Positions 1 through 9,167 of a stretch of 47,849 nucleotides of DNA are shown piece after piece. Each line of letters begins with the position of its first letter. Within the stretch, counting starts at the first letter, position 1. Where the stretch lies: contig JANQJF010000101.1 of assembly GCA_028281765.1 (NCBI GenBank), forward strand, positions 1-47,849. The letters are read 5' to 3'. Made by a program: the position numbers and the translations under genes. Below the pieces are notes generated by a model. It saw nothing but the letters and a program-made list of their open reading frames with translations. It had not been told where the DNA came from and ran no database searches. The stretch comes from Planctomycetota bacterium (GTDB lineage Bacteria; Planctomycetota; UBA1135; UBA2386).

Positions 1-828
<828 letters not shown>

Positions 829-942
829 CATTTTCACTCGGCATCGCGCGAGCGGTGCAGCTAGATCCCCGTCTCTACGGGATCGCGTCACAACCCGTGT
901 CTATTTCCCCGCAAGGGAATCGAAGAGTTTTCTCAAGCGATT
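829..942 (+). other. 23S-5S internal spacer
   Basis: This transcribed spacer of about 114 bases contains no tRNA. Two short hairpins are visible, around GATCCCCGT/ACGGGATC (865-886) and TTCCCCGCAAGGGAA (904-918). They are probably part of the rRNA processing structure, which is inference from position. Confidence 0.6.
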
Positions 943-1050
943 TCCCGGTGCCCATACCCGGCTGGAAACACCTGTACCCATCCCGAACACAGCAGTTAAG
1001 CAGCCGGGGCCGATGATAGTGGTAACGCGAAAGTAGGTCAGTGCCGGGTT
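943..1050 (+). rRNA. rrf: 5S ribosomal RNA (unusually short)
   Basis: A complete 5S rRNA of roughly 105-108 bases. Helix I pairs the 5' CCCGGTGC (944-951) with the 3' GTGCCGGG (1041-1048). The conserved core CCCGAACAC, AGTTAAGC, CCGATGATAGT and AAAGTAGG is present. Helix IV is reduced to about three pairs, GTG/CGC, closed by a GTAA tetraloop. In E. coli the same arm is about eight pairs long. Minimal 5S rRNAs near 110 bases are known in planctomycetes, which supports the taxonomic guess. Ends are approximate. Confidence 0.93.
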
Positions 1051-1058
1051 TCATATTC

Positions 1059-1095
1059 AAAACCGCGTAGTTGCGTCGCAGCTGCGCGGTTTTTT
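1059..1095 (+). terminator. rRNA operon terminator, probably bidirectional
   Basis: The outer stem AACCGCG (1061-1067) pairs with CGCGGTT (1085-1091). It continues with an inner stem AGTTG/CAGCT around a CGTCG loop. A run of six T follows on the plus strand. On the minus strand the same stem is followed by four T, so it could also end the hflX operon, whose stop lies 40 bases away. Confidence 0.85.
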
Positions 1096-1134
1096 CGTGC
1101 CCGGACGGATGCGGCGATCCGGAGTTGGGCGGAG

Positions 1135-2430
1135 CTACTGGGCGTCGGGCAGCTTCGCGCCCTTCGACAGCAGGCGACCGAGCAGCGACGGGCTGACCTG
1201 CACTTCCATCAGGCACCCTTCTTCGCTGTAGAACTCGGACAGGACCGTCGTGCAGGAACGGATCTCCGCGTGCAGACCGCCGGCGGTGTGCGGAACGAGG
1301 ATCTGGATCTTCTGTTCGGCACTGGCGAGATACGTTTGCAGGCAGTGCGACAGTTCGTCGATGCCGTCTCCCGTCTTGGCCGATACCGCGACCGCGGTGC
1401 CGCCGCGCGCATAGAGCGGGGCCAGATGAGAGCGATCCTCGAGCAAGTCGGTCTTGTTCAGCACGTAGATGCGCGGGATGTGGCCGGCGCCCAGAGCATC
1501 CAGGACTTCCTCGACGGCCTCGAGCTGTTCGGTCGCGGCGATGCTGGAGCTGTCGGCGACGACGAACAGAAGGTCGGCGTTGAGAGCCTCCTCCAGAGTC
1601 GCGTGGAAACTGGCGACCAGCTGGTGGGGCAGCTTCTTGATGAACCCGACCGTATCGGAGAGGAGCACGGTTCGTCCCCCGGGTAGGCGCCAGGGCCGCG
1701 TCCGAGTGTCGAGCGTCGAGAACAGGCGGTTCTCCGCGAGCACGTCGGCCGACGTCATCGCGTTCATCAAGGTCGACTTGCCCGCGTTCGTATATCCGAC
1801 GAGTGCGATCGTGAAGCGATCTTCGCGGGCTCGGACTTCCCGCACCTTGCGCGCTTCGATGTCCTTGAGCTGCTTCGCCAGTCCGGCGATTCGCGACCGA
1901 AGTTCGCTGCGGTCGAGCTGGATCTGCTTCTCGCCCGCACCGCCGCGGAGTCCGATACCGCCGCGCTGCCGTTCCAGGTGCGTCCACATGCGCTTCAGGC
2001 GGGGGACCTGGTACTGGAGTCGTGCGATTTCGACCTGGAGCTTCGCCTGAGTCGTCTTCGCGTGGTGGGCGAAGATGTGGAGGATCAGTTCGGACCGGTC
2101 GAGCACCGTCACGCCGACGGTCTTCTCGATGTTCCGTCCCTGCGCCGGAGACAGTGAATCGTCGCAGATGACGACCTGAGCCTCGGTTTGCTCGACGATC
2201 TCCGCGAGCTCGTCGAGCTTGCCGCGGCCGAGGTAGTTGTTCGGATCCGGGTGGCGGCGATGCTGGGCGACGCAGCCCGCGACTACGAACTCGCCAGTGT
2301 CGGCCAACTCTCGGAGTTCGCTCATCGCTTCGACCGCGCTTCGCTGGTCGCCGTGTGGGAACACGCCGAAAAGAATCGCCTCGAGCGGATTCTCGCGCGT
2401 CGTCTGGATCTTCTCGTCGAGGGAACTCAC
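1135..2430 (-). CDS. hflX: GTPase HflX
   Basis: A 431-residue ribosome-associated GTPase of the HflX family, which in E. coli splits stalled 70S ribosomes. The N-terminal HflX domain (about residues 15-190) contains the glycine-rich linker motif ERQRGGIGLRGGAGEKQIQ. The G domain follows, with the P-loop GYTNAGKST, the G3 motif DTVGF and the G4 motif NKTD. Length is normal for the family. The GTG start overlaps the nadB stop as GTGA, so the two are probably translationally coupled. It is the last gene of the minus-strand run from trmD and ends next to the rRNA terminator. Family assignment is firm; the role in this organism is inferred. Confidence 0.96.
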   Translation of the reverse strand: MSSLDEKIQTTRENPLEAILFGVFPHGDQRSAVEAMSELRELADTGEFVVAGCVAQHRRHPDPNNYLGRGKLDELAEIVEQTEAQVVICDDSLSPAQGRNIEKTVGVTVLDRSELILHIFAHHAKTTQAKLQVEIARLQYQVPRLKRMWTHLERQRGGIGLRGGAGEKQIQLDRSELRSRIAGLAKQLKDIEARKVREVRAREDRFTIALVGYTNAGKSTLMNAMTSADVLAENRLFSTLDTRTRPWRLPGGRTVLLSDTVGFIKKLPHQLVASFHATLEEALNADLLFVVADSSSIAATEQLEAVEEVLDALGAGHIPRIYVLNKTDLLEDRSHLAPLYARGGTAVAVSAKTGDGIDELSHCLQTYLASAEQKIQILVPHTAGGLHAEIRSCTTVLSEFYSEEGCLMEVQVSPSLLGRLLSKGAKLPDAQ

Positions 2431-4088
2431 GGATCGATGTCTGTCGGCGGTCGGGCCTCGCCACGGCCGACCTCGATCATGCCATCGTCGCCGCGACGCA
2501 GCGTGATATGTCGACAGAAAGAATCGTCGTCACGCGTTTCGAAGTCGCGGCGGAAGTGGGTGCCGCGCGACTCTTCGCGGTGCAGCGCGGCGGTCGCGCA
2601 GAGGGCGGACACCGTCAGCATGTTCGTCAGTTCGACGCTGCGACGGTTGAGTGGCCCTCTTCGCAGGTAGTGGTGCCACAGCGAGATGCGCTCGATGGCT
2701 TCGGTCAGGCCCGTCGCGTTGCGGATCAAGCCGACCTGTCGCCACATCAGGCTCTTCAACGAGTAGAGCATGTCGTCGAGGTGGAGCAGCGGCACGTTCG
2801 TGTCGTCTTCGTGATCTTGGTCGACGGTGCTTCGAAGCGGGCGGGATTCAGGGCCCTGCGCGGCGAGCGCGCCACAAGCGCGTCCGACGACGCAGCCCTC
2901 GAGCAGCGAATTCGACGCGAGGCGATTGGCGCCGTGCACGAACGTCGCGGCGACTTCGCCGACCGCGAAGAGTCCCGGCACCGAAGTGCGCCCCTGCAGA
3001 TCGGTGCGCACGCCGCCGATCAGGTAGTGGGCGCCGGGGCGAACGGGAATCGGGTCGTGAGCGATGTCGATGTCGAAGCCGGCGCAGATCCTCGAGATGG
3101 ACGGGAACGCGCGGTGCGGATCTCGTTCGATGTCGGTCAGGTCCAGATACACGTGGGTATCGCTGGTTTCGACCATGCGGTTGAGGATTGCGCGGCTCAC
3201 GACGTCGCGCGGCGCGAGCTCAGCCTGCGGATGCACGCCATCCATGAAGCGGACTCCGTCTCGGTCCCGGAGCACGGCGCCGGCGCCGCGGACGACTTCG
3301 GAGATCAGGAATCGCGAAGCACCCGCGATGTAGAGCGTGGTCGGATGGAACTGCACGAACTCCATGTCCGCGAGTTCGGCACCTGCACGGAAGCACTGCG
3401 CTGCGCCGTCGCCGCACGCGCCGATCGGATTCGTGGTCTCGCGATACATCTGCCCGGCTCCGCCGGAGGCGACTACGACCGACGAGGCTTGCACCGCGAG
3501 TTCTGCTCCGTCGATCAAGAGGACCGCACCGACGCATCGTCCGTCTTGGAGGAGCAGGTCTCGGACGAACGCATCGAACTTGCAGGTGATGCGCGGGTCG
3601 TTCGCCAAGGCCTCGCCGACGACCCGTTGGATCTCCGCGCCTGTCGAATCCCCGTTCGCGTGCACGACCCGACTGACCGAGTGGCCGCCTTCGCGGCCGA
3701 GCTCGAGTTCCCCGTCCTGGTCACGGTCGAAAGCGACCCCGAGGTCCGTCAGCCACCGCACCGAGTCCGCGCCACGCTCGACGATGTGACGCGTGACGTC
3801 CGCGTCGGAGAGACCGGCGCCCACGCGAAGGGTGTCGGCGACGTGTAGATCGACGCTGTCTTCGTCGGTCAACACCGCGGCGACCCCGCCCTGGGCCCAG
3901 GCCGTGTTGGTCTGGTTCAGCGGGGTCTTGGAGACGACGAGAACGCTGCGGCCGGTCTCGGCGGCGGCGAGCGCAGCCGAGACGCCGGCGATCCCGCCGC
4001 CGATCACGAGCACGTCGGTCAGGAGGACCGGCGTGGTGCGCGCGTCGAATCCACCGAGACTGGACGGGAAGATCGGCGCGGGATGCAT
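2427..4088 (-). CDS. nadB: L-aspartate oxidase
   Basis: A 553-residue flavoprotein that oxidises L-aspartate to iminoaspartate, the first step of de novo NAD synthesis through quinolinate. The FAD dinucleotide-binding motif VIGGGIAGVSAA is near residues 28-39. Family blocks include the GREGGHSVSRVVHANGDSTG region, EFVQFHPTT, and the C-terminal GLFAVGEVAATFVHGANRL with NSLLEGCVVG. The partners nadA and nadC are not in the window. It starts 15 bases after secDF and overlaps hflX, so it probably travels on the same transcript. No clear Shine-Dalgarno is seen before the ATG, which fits coupling to upstream translation. Confidence 0.95.
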   Translation of the reverse strand: MHPAPIFPSSLGGFDARTTPVLLTDVLVIGGGIAGVSAALAAAETGRSVLVVSKTPLNQTNTAWAQGGVAAVLTDEDSVDLHVADTLRVGAGLSDADVTRHIVERGADSVRWLTDLGVAFDRDQDGELELGREGGHSVSRVVHANGDSTGAEIQRVVGEALANDPRITCKFDAFVRDLLLQDGRCVGAVLLIDGAELAVQASSVVVASGGAGQMYRETTNPIGACGDGAAQCFRAGAELADMEFVQFHPTTLYIAGASRFLISEVVRGAGAVLRDRDGVRFMDGVHPQAELAPRDVVSRAILNRMVETSDTHVYLDLTDIERDPHRAFPSISRICAGFDIDIAHDPIPVRPGAHYLIGGVRTDLQGRTSVPGLFAVGEVAATFVHGANRLASNSLLEGCVVGRACGALAAQGPESRPLRSTVDQDHEDDTNVPLLHLDDMLYSLKSLMWRQVGLIRNATGLTEAIERISLWHHYLRRGPLNRRSVELTNMLTVSALCATAALHREESRGTHFRRDFETRDDDSFCRHITLRRGDDGMIEVGRGEARPPTDIDP

Positions 4089-4103
4089 GGGGGAGACGGC
4101 GGC

Positions 4104-7037
4104 CTAGGCCGCTGCCTGGGTCGCCGAGCTGCCGTCCGGAGTGTCGCCTTCGCGCTTGCGGAGCCACAGGACGATCGGCGTCGCGACGAAGATCGTGGAG
4201 TAGGTGCCGGCCAGCAGACCGATGCAAAGCGCGAACGAGAAGCCCTCGAGAGCACTGCCCGAACCCTGGTTGACGATGAACTGCACGACGACGACGAACA
4301 GCGTCGTCGTGGTCGTCAGGATCGTTCGCGACAGGGTTTGGTTGATCGAGCGGTTCATCAGCTCCCGGTGGTCCGGGTGTTCGCCGAGGCGCTCTTGCTC
4401 GTTCAGGTTCTCACGCACGCGGTCGAAGATGACGATCGTGTCGTTGATCGAGTAACCGATGATCGTCAGGAACGCCGCGATCATCGCGAGGTTGAGCTCG
4501 GCGTCCACGAGGCCGAGCGCGTTCGCGCCGACGACGGCACCGAGCGTGATCAGGACGTCGTGCGTCAGCGCCGCGACGGCCGCGAGTCCGTACTTGTACT
4601 CGTGGAACCGGATGCGGATGAACATGACGATCAAGAACAGCGCGACGATCAGCGAGCCGATCGCGGCGTTGCGCAGCTCGCCGACCATCTGGCCGCCGAT
4701 CTCCTCCGACTCCGGAATCGGATCGGAGAGCTGGATCGGATCGCCGTTCGCGTCGACCATCGACGCGCCGAGCTTCTCGCTGAGGTCGGTGCCGAGGGCG
4801 TTCGCCTTGACGCCGGCGTCGACGTTGTACTCGACGCGGAAGTTCGTGCCCGACGTCGACTCGGGATCGTCGAGGTTCGTGATCTCGTTGGGCTCGTCGG
4901 GGTTGTTGCCGTAGGACTCACCGACCGCGGCGGTCAGAGCGTCGACCGTGACCGGCTTGGCGAAGTGGAGGTCGATCGCGGCGTACTGGCTCGAGCTCGT
5001 GTTCGGGTTCTCGGTCACCGACGCGTTGTCGAATGCCTTACTCGCGAGCAGCGGGCCGATCGACGACTCGAGGGCGTCGATGTAGGGCGGCGTGAACTCG
5101 AGCCCTTCGAGCGTCGCCTTGCGGCGGTCCTGCTCGATCTGGTTGCGCTGCTCGGCCGAGAGCTTGATCTTCAGGTTGTACTCCGAAGACGCGTCCGACG
5201 CGCCGACGTCGCCGAGAGCGTTGAGCGCCCAGCTCGGGTACTGGCGCTTGAAGTCGGAGTTGCCGATCTCCTCGCGGAGCTCCTGCGCGGTCTTCCCGTC
5301 GTTCAGGACGAGCTTGAGCTTGGCGCCGCCCGTGAAGTCGAGGCCGAGCTTCGTGCCGTTGTCGACGGAGAAGAAGCAAATCAAGCCCGCGAGGACCGCG
5401 ACCGTGCTGACGACCAGCGCCTTCTGCGTGTGCTGCAGGAAGTTGAACTTGAGGTTCGAGAACCAGGAGCGCGCGCTGAACTGCTTGAGGTGATCGCCCT
5501 CGAGCAGGTAGTGGAACACGAGTCGGCTGACGAAGAACGCCGTGAACACCGACGTGACGATGCCGATCATCAGCGTGACGGCGAAGCCACGGATGGGGCC
5601 GACACCGACGTTGAAGAGCACCAGGCCCGCGAGGAACGTCGTGATGTTCGCGTCGAGGATCGTGACCATCGCGCGTTCGAATCCGACGCGCGCGGCCTGC
5701 AGCAATTCCTTGCCGCGTTTCAGCTCTTCGCGAATGCGCTCGTAGATGAGGATGTTGGCGTCGACTGCCATACCCATCGTCAGCACGAGGCCGGCGATGC
5801 CCGGCAGCGTCAGCGTCGCCTCGATGAAGTTGATCGCGCCCATGATCAAGAAGACGTTGAGCGCGATCGCGGCGAACGCCACGAGCCCGGCGAGCTTGTA
5901 GTAGTAGAGGATGAAGAGCAGCACGCAGATGCCGCCGACGATGATCGACCAGAGGCCGAGCGTGACGGACTTCTGACCGAGCGTCGCGCCGATCGTGTGC
6001 TGCGACGTCTTGATCGGCCGCACCTTCAGAGAGCCGGTCTTCAGGACCTTCACGAGCGAGGAGACTTCGCGTGGGGTGAAGACGCCCTCGATCACGCCAC
6101 GGCCGGGGATCCGGCCACGGAACACCGGGGCCGACTCCACGTACCCGTTGAGCATGATCGCGCTGTGCTCGTTGGTGTACTCGTCCGACCAGTCGGCGTA
6201 GATGTCCTTCTTCGATTGCTTGATCTCGTAGCCGATCGCCGGGCGGCCGGCTTCGTCGGTCGTCGCGCGGACGCCGGCGGAGTTCAGATCGTCACCGGTG
6301 AACCACACCGGCTCGTGCATGTTGATCGCGTAGTAGCCAACCAGGTACTCCGGGCCACCCTCGGGGATGACGCCGTTGTTGTAGGACTCCGGGCTCCACG
6401 CCGTGACGACGCTCTGGTGCTTGGACAGGTAGTCCGCGCGCGAGTCCCAGAGCTTGGCGTTGTCGAGGCTCGGTTCGACCTTGACCGGAACCCACTGCAA
6501 GAACTCGTTGTCGAGCTCCGCGTTGAACTGGGCGATCTTGGTCGGGTCCTTCGCGAGCATGGCGCGATGCTCACCTTCGGCGATCCAGTCGGAGAGCTTC
6601 TTCTTCTCCGCCGGCATGTCGAACTTGACCTCTTCCTTCTCGTAGCCGGCGCTGGCCACGATGCGCATCTCGAGCCGACCGAGGTCGGAGATCTGCGACG
6701 ACACGGCGTTCAGCTGCGTCGAAGGCATCGGCGGGAGTTCGATCAGCAGGCCGGTGCGGCCGCGACGCACGACGCTCGCCCCGATCGTGCCGGTCGGGTC
6801 GATGCGCTGTTGGATGATCGACGCGGTCTCCGTCATCAGCGAATTGACTTCCGCTTCGGACGGGTTCGCAGTCTCGAACACCTCGGGGCCGGCCTGCTCG
6901 AGGTCGACCTCGTAGATCAGTTCGGAGCCACCCTCGAGGTCGGTGCCGAGCTTCAGGTCCTTGAGCCCGATCGCGAGCACGGAACCGACGACGGCCAACA
7001 GGATCAGGACGATCTGAATCCGCGGATTCTGAATCAT
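4104..7037 (-). CDS. secDF: Fused protein translocase subunit SecD-SecF
   Basis: A single 977-residue chain combining SecD and SecF, the membrane proteins that use the proton gradient to help pull preproteins through SecYEG. The first membrane segment is about residues 8-25 and is followed by the SecD motif GTDLEGGSELIY. A large periplasmic domain reaches roughly residue 380, then a bundle of membrane helices. The SecF half begins near residue 545 with its own first helix and the motif KLGLDFTGGAKLKL, and ends with another helix bundle. E. coli has two separate genes; fused forms are known in several phyla. It lies 71 bases after rplS. A small palindrome, CCGGGAATCCCGG (7049-7061), sits just before the start. 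Confidence 0.96.
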   Translation of the reverse strand: MIQNPRIQIVLILLAVVGSVLAIGLKDLKLGTDLEGGSELIYEVDLEQAGPEVFETANPSEAEVNSLMTETASIIQQRIDPTGTIGASVVRRGRTGLLIELPPMPSTQLNAVSSQISDLGRLEMRIVASAGYEKEEVKFDMPAEKKKLSDWIAEGEHRAMLAKDPTKIAQFNAELDNEFLQWVPVKVEPSLDNAKLWDSRADYLSKHQSVVTAWSPESYNNGVIPEGGPEYLVGYYAINMHEPVWFTGDDLNSAGVRATTDEAGRPAIGYEIKQSKKDIYADWSDEYTNEHSAIMLNGYVESAPVFRGRIPGRGVIEGVFTPREVSSLVKVLKTGSLKVRPIKTSQHTIGATLGQKSVTLGLWSIIVGGICVLLFILYYYKLAGLVAFAAIALNVFLIMGAINFIEATLTLPGIAGLVLTMGMAVDANILIYERIREELKRGKELLQAARVGFERAMVTILDANITTFLAGLVLFNVGVGPIRGFAVTLMIGIVTSVFTAFFVSRLVFHYLLEGDHLKQFSARSWFSNLKFNFLQHTQKALVVSTVAVLAGLICFFSVDNGTKLGLDFTGGAKLKLVLNDGKTAQELREEIGNSDFKRQYPSWALNALGDVGASDASSEYNLKIKLSAEQRNQIEQDRRKATLEGLEFTPPYIDALESSIGPLLASKAFDNASVTENPNTSSSQYAAIDLHFAKPVTVDALTAAVGESYGNNPDEPNEITNLDDPESTSGTNFRVEYNVDAGVKANALGTDLSEKLGASMVDANGDPIQLSDPIPESEEIGGQMVGELRNAAIGSLIVALFLIVMFIRIRFHEYKYGLAAVAALTHDVLITLGAVVGANALGLVDAELNLAMIAAFLTIIGYSINDTIVIFDRVRENLNEQERLGEHPDHRELMNRSINQTLSRTILTTTTTLFVVVVQFIVNQGSGSALEGFSFALCIGLLAGTYSTIFVATPIVLWLRKREGDTPDGSSATQAAA

Positions 7038-7108
7038 GAGTCGGTGTGCCGGGAATCCCGGTTGCTAGAGGCCGGTTTCTGGAGGGCCCGTTTCTCGTGG
7101 CCTGGGGG

Positions 7109-7519
7109 TCAGCTCTCGGCGGACTCGCCGCCGTTCTGGATCATCTGCGGGGTGCGCGAGCGCGGGCCGCGAGTCTTGCCGAAGTTGGCACGCAGGCGGA
7201 CGCCCTTGCCGACGCGATCGCGCAGGTAGTAGAGCTTGGCTCGGCGCGTGCGGCCCCGCGACTTGACCTGAACGTCCTTCACGCGGGGCGAATGCAGGGG
7301 GAAGGTCCGCTCGACGCCTTCACCGGCGACGAGGCGGCGCACCAGGGCGGTCCGGCGGAGGCCCGTGCCGCTGATCGCGATCACGGTGCCGCTGAACACC
7401 TGGATTCGTTCCTTCTCGCCTTCGCGGATCAGGTAGTGGACGTCCACGGTGTCACCGACGCCGAAGTCGGGGACGTCAGGCTTCATGTTCTCGAGTTCGA
7501 GTTGGCGGATGATGTCCAT
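7109..7519 (-). CDS. rplS: 50S ribosomal protein L19
   Basis: A 136-residue large-subunit protein that sits at the interface with the 30S subunit. Recognisable L19 blocks are PDFGVGDTVDVHYLIREG, the FSGTVIAISG segment, the VERTFPLHSPRV loop and a basic end with RAKLYYLRDR. The last 20 residues or so form a short acidic and polar tail beyond the usual end. It follows trmD by 34 bases and precedes secDF, an order derived from the widespread rpsP-rimM-trmD-rplS operon. Confidence 0.97.
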   Translation of the reverse strand: MDIIRQLELENMKPDVPDFGVGDTVDVHYLIREGEKERIQVFSGTVIAISGTGLRRTALVRRLVAGEGVERTFPLHSPRVKDVQVKSRGRTRRAKLYYLRDRVGKGVRLRANFGKTRGPRSRTPQMIQNGGESAES

Positions 7520-7553
7520 CGTTCTCTAGGGGCGCGAAGGCGCGATCAAAGTG

Positions 7554-8291
7554 TCAGGATTCGGAGGATCGGTCAGGATCGTCCTGGGAATGGTCAGGAT
7601 GTCGTCGGGTCAGGCGTTCGGCTTCGGCCTCGCGCCAGCGAGCGACGGCTTGGTGGTCGCCGGACAACAGCACGTCAGGGACTCCCATGCCCCGAAACTC
7701 GCGCGGGCGCGTGTATTGGGGGTAGTCCAGGAGGTCGCCTTCGAACGACTCGAGCTCCGCGGATTCCGCGCAGCCCAACACGCCCGGGATCAACCGCACG
7801 GCCGACTCGAGCACGCAGAGTGCGGCGAGTTCGCCACCAGCGAGGACGAAGTCTCCGATCGAGATCTCGTCCCACTCGAATCCGTCGCGGATCCGCTCGT
7901 CGTAGCCCTCGTAACGTCCGCACAGGAAGAGGATTCGCTCACGCCGGCTGAGTTCGCGGGCCTTGGCCTGAGAGAATCGTCGTCCCCGTGGACAGAGGAG
8001 CACCTTGTGCAGCTCACCGAGCTGCTGTTCTGTTGCCTCGACAGCGTCAAAGATCGGTTCGGGCTTCATCACCATGCCCGGACCCCCGCCAAACGGCCGA
8101 TCATCCACCGTGCGGTGGCGATCCGTCGTGAAGTTACGGAAGTTGATGAGCTCTACCTGCAGCTTCCCCTGTTCCTGGGCTATGCCCAGGATGCTCTCGT
8201 CCAGATAGGGTTTGACCGCATCCGGGAAGAGAGTCAGGATCGCGCAGAGAATGGTGCTAGCCCGCGAAAGAAGGCGCAGAAGACTAGGCAT
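7554..8291 (-). CDS. trmD: tRNA (guanine-37-N1)-methyltransferase
   Basis: TrmD methylates G37 next to the anticodon, using S-adenosylmethionine bound in a trefoil knot, and so prevents frameshifting. Diagnostic segments are AILTLFPDAV near the N terminus, the loop RPFGGGPGMVMKPEP, the knot residues LCGRYEGYDERI and ISIGDFVLAGGELAA, and YPQYTRPREF near the end. I chose the ATG at 8291 because a GGGGG tract lies about four bases before it. A longer reading from 8324 would abut the ribE start back to back and adds 11 residues not expected in the family. rpsP and rimM, frequent upstream partners, are not here. The C terminus is unusually rich in His, Asp and Ser. Confidence 0.94.
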   Translation of the reverse strand: MPSLLRLLSRASTILCAILTLFPDAVKPYLDESILGIAQEQGKLQVELINFRNFTTDRHRTVDDRPFGGGPGMVMKPEPIFDAVEATEQQLGELHKVLLCPRGRRFSQAKARELSRRERILFLCGRYEGYDERIRDGFEWDEISIGDFVLAGGELAALCVLESAVRLIPGVLGCAESAELESFEGDLLDYPQYTRPREFRGMGVPDVLLSGDHQAVARWREAEAERLTRRHPDHSQDDPDRSSES

Positions 8292-8324
8292 CGCACCCCC
8301 GAGCGTCAAGCGAGGTTGAGGCAT

Positions 8325-8924
8325 ATGTTTACGGGCTTGGTCGAGGCGATCGGACGCGTCAGAAGTGCGCGTAAGATCGGTTCGGAAATGGACTTAGAGG
8401 TCGATCTGAGCAGCAGCGACGAGCGCGACGTGATCGGCGCGTCAATCGCGCTGGCGGGTGTGTGCTGTACGGTCGTGCGGCGAACCGGAACCACGGCTCT
8501 GTTTCGGCTCTCCGCCGAGACCCTGGACCGGACCTGGCTGGGTTCGGCGCGGCCCGGAACGGAGCTCAACGTCGAGCGCGCGCTCCGCGTCGGGGATCCG
8601 CTCGGCGGGCACCTCGTCCAGGGGCACGTCGACGGTCGTGGCGAGATCATCGCGCCGATCGATCCGCGCGGCGGCGGGGAGCTCGGCGTGCGGATCCCGT
8701 CGGGTCTGACGAACTACTGCGTCGAGAAGGGCTCGATCGGGATCGACGGAGTCTCACTGACGATCGCGAAGATCGCTGGAGACGAGGTGACGATCGCGGT
8801 GATCCCGCACACTGCCGAGGTCACGACGCTCGGGCGGCGCAAGCGAGGCGACACGGTGCACATCGAGGTCGACGTGCTGGCGAAGTACGTCGAGAAGCAG
8901 GTCGCCGGTTTCCGGCGCGACTAG
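8325..8924 (+). CDS. ribE: Riboflavin synthase, alpha chain
   Basis: A 199-residue enzyme that dismutates two 6,7-dimethyl-8-ribityllumazine molecules to riboflavin. It begins with the signature MFTGLVEAIG and has two lumazine-binding barrels, the second opening near GHLVQGHVDGRGEI. Length is typical. GAGG at 8312-8315 is a suitable ribosome-binding site. The gene is divergent from trmD, and the start codons of the two longest readings touch at the palindrome CATATG, so promoters for one or both lie inside the other gene. Other riboflavin genes are not in the window. The symbol ribC is also used for this enzyme. Confidence 0.96.
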   Translation: MFTGLVEAIGRVRSARKIGSEMDLEVDLSSSDERDVIGASIALAGVCCTVVRRTGTTALFRLSAETLDRTWLGSARPGTELNVERALRVGDPLGGHLVQGHVDGRGEIIAPIDPRGGGELGVRIPSGLTNYCVEKGSIGIDGVSLTIAKIAGDEVTIAVIPHTAEVTTLGRRKRGDTVHIEVDVLAKYVEKQVAGFRRD

Positions 8925-8973
8925 TCGGCGCGCTCGAGGTGAATAGTCGCGGCGCGCGCATGAATGGCGGAGC

Positions 8974-9159
8974 GTGCGCGTTCCCAAGAACAACGTCGAC
9001 CCCACCAGGCTTGCCGCGCTGGAGAAGAGCGTGACCGTGCGTCAGCGTATTCGGCGCGAAGCGCGCGACTCAGAATCCGTGCGCGTCGTCGAAGGCCTCG
9101 CGATCGCGATCTTCCTGCTCTATTTCGCTGTCATGGTTTGGCAGCGCTGCTTCCGCTGA
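8974..9159 (+). CDS. Small single-pass membrane protein, unknown
   Basis: A possible 61-residue protein with a GTG start. The first 37 residues are charged and rich in Arg, including VRQRIRREARDSES. A hydrophobic stretch near residues 39-57 (GLAIAIFLLYFAVMVWQ) could span the membrane once, and the end is CFR. GGCGG at 8966-8970 precedes the start closely, so the ribosome-binding site is only fair. It follows ribE by 49 bases and converges with mlaD, leaving 8 bases between the two stops. I do not recognise the family. The charged-then-hydrophobic layout supports a real gene, but conservation has not been tested. Confidence 0.5.
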   Translation: MRVPKNNVDPTRLAALEKSVTVRQRIRREARDSESVRVVEGLAIAIFLLYFAVMVWQRCFR

Positions 9160-9167
9160 GTGATGGT

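Noticed and set aside
4083..7229. A 1048-codon open frame antisense to secDF
   Set aside because: Its translation is rich in Arg, Asp, Val and His, as expected for the opposite strand of a GC-rich gene; the sense strand encodes clear SecDF.
8292..8324. Extension of TrmD to an ATG at 8324
   Set aside because: The extra 11 residues do not resemble the family and the ATG at 8291 has a better upstream site.
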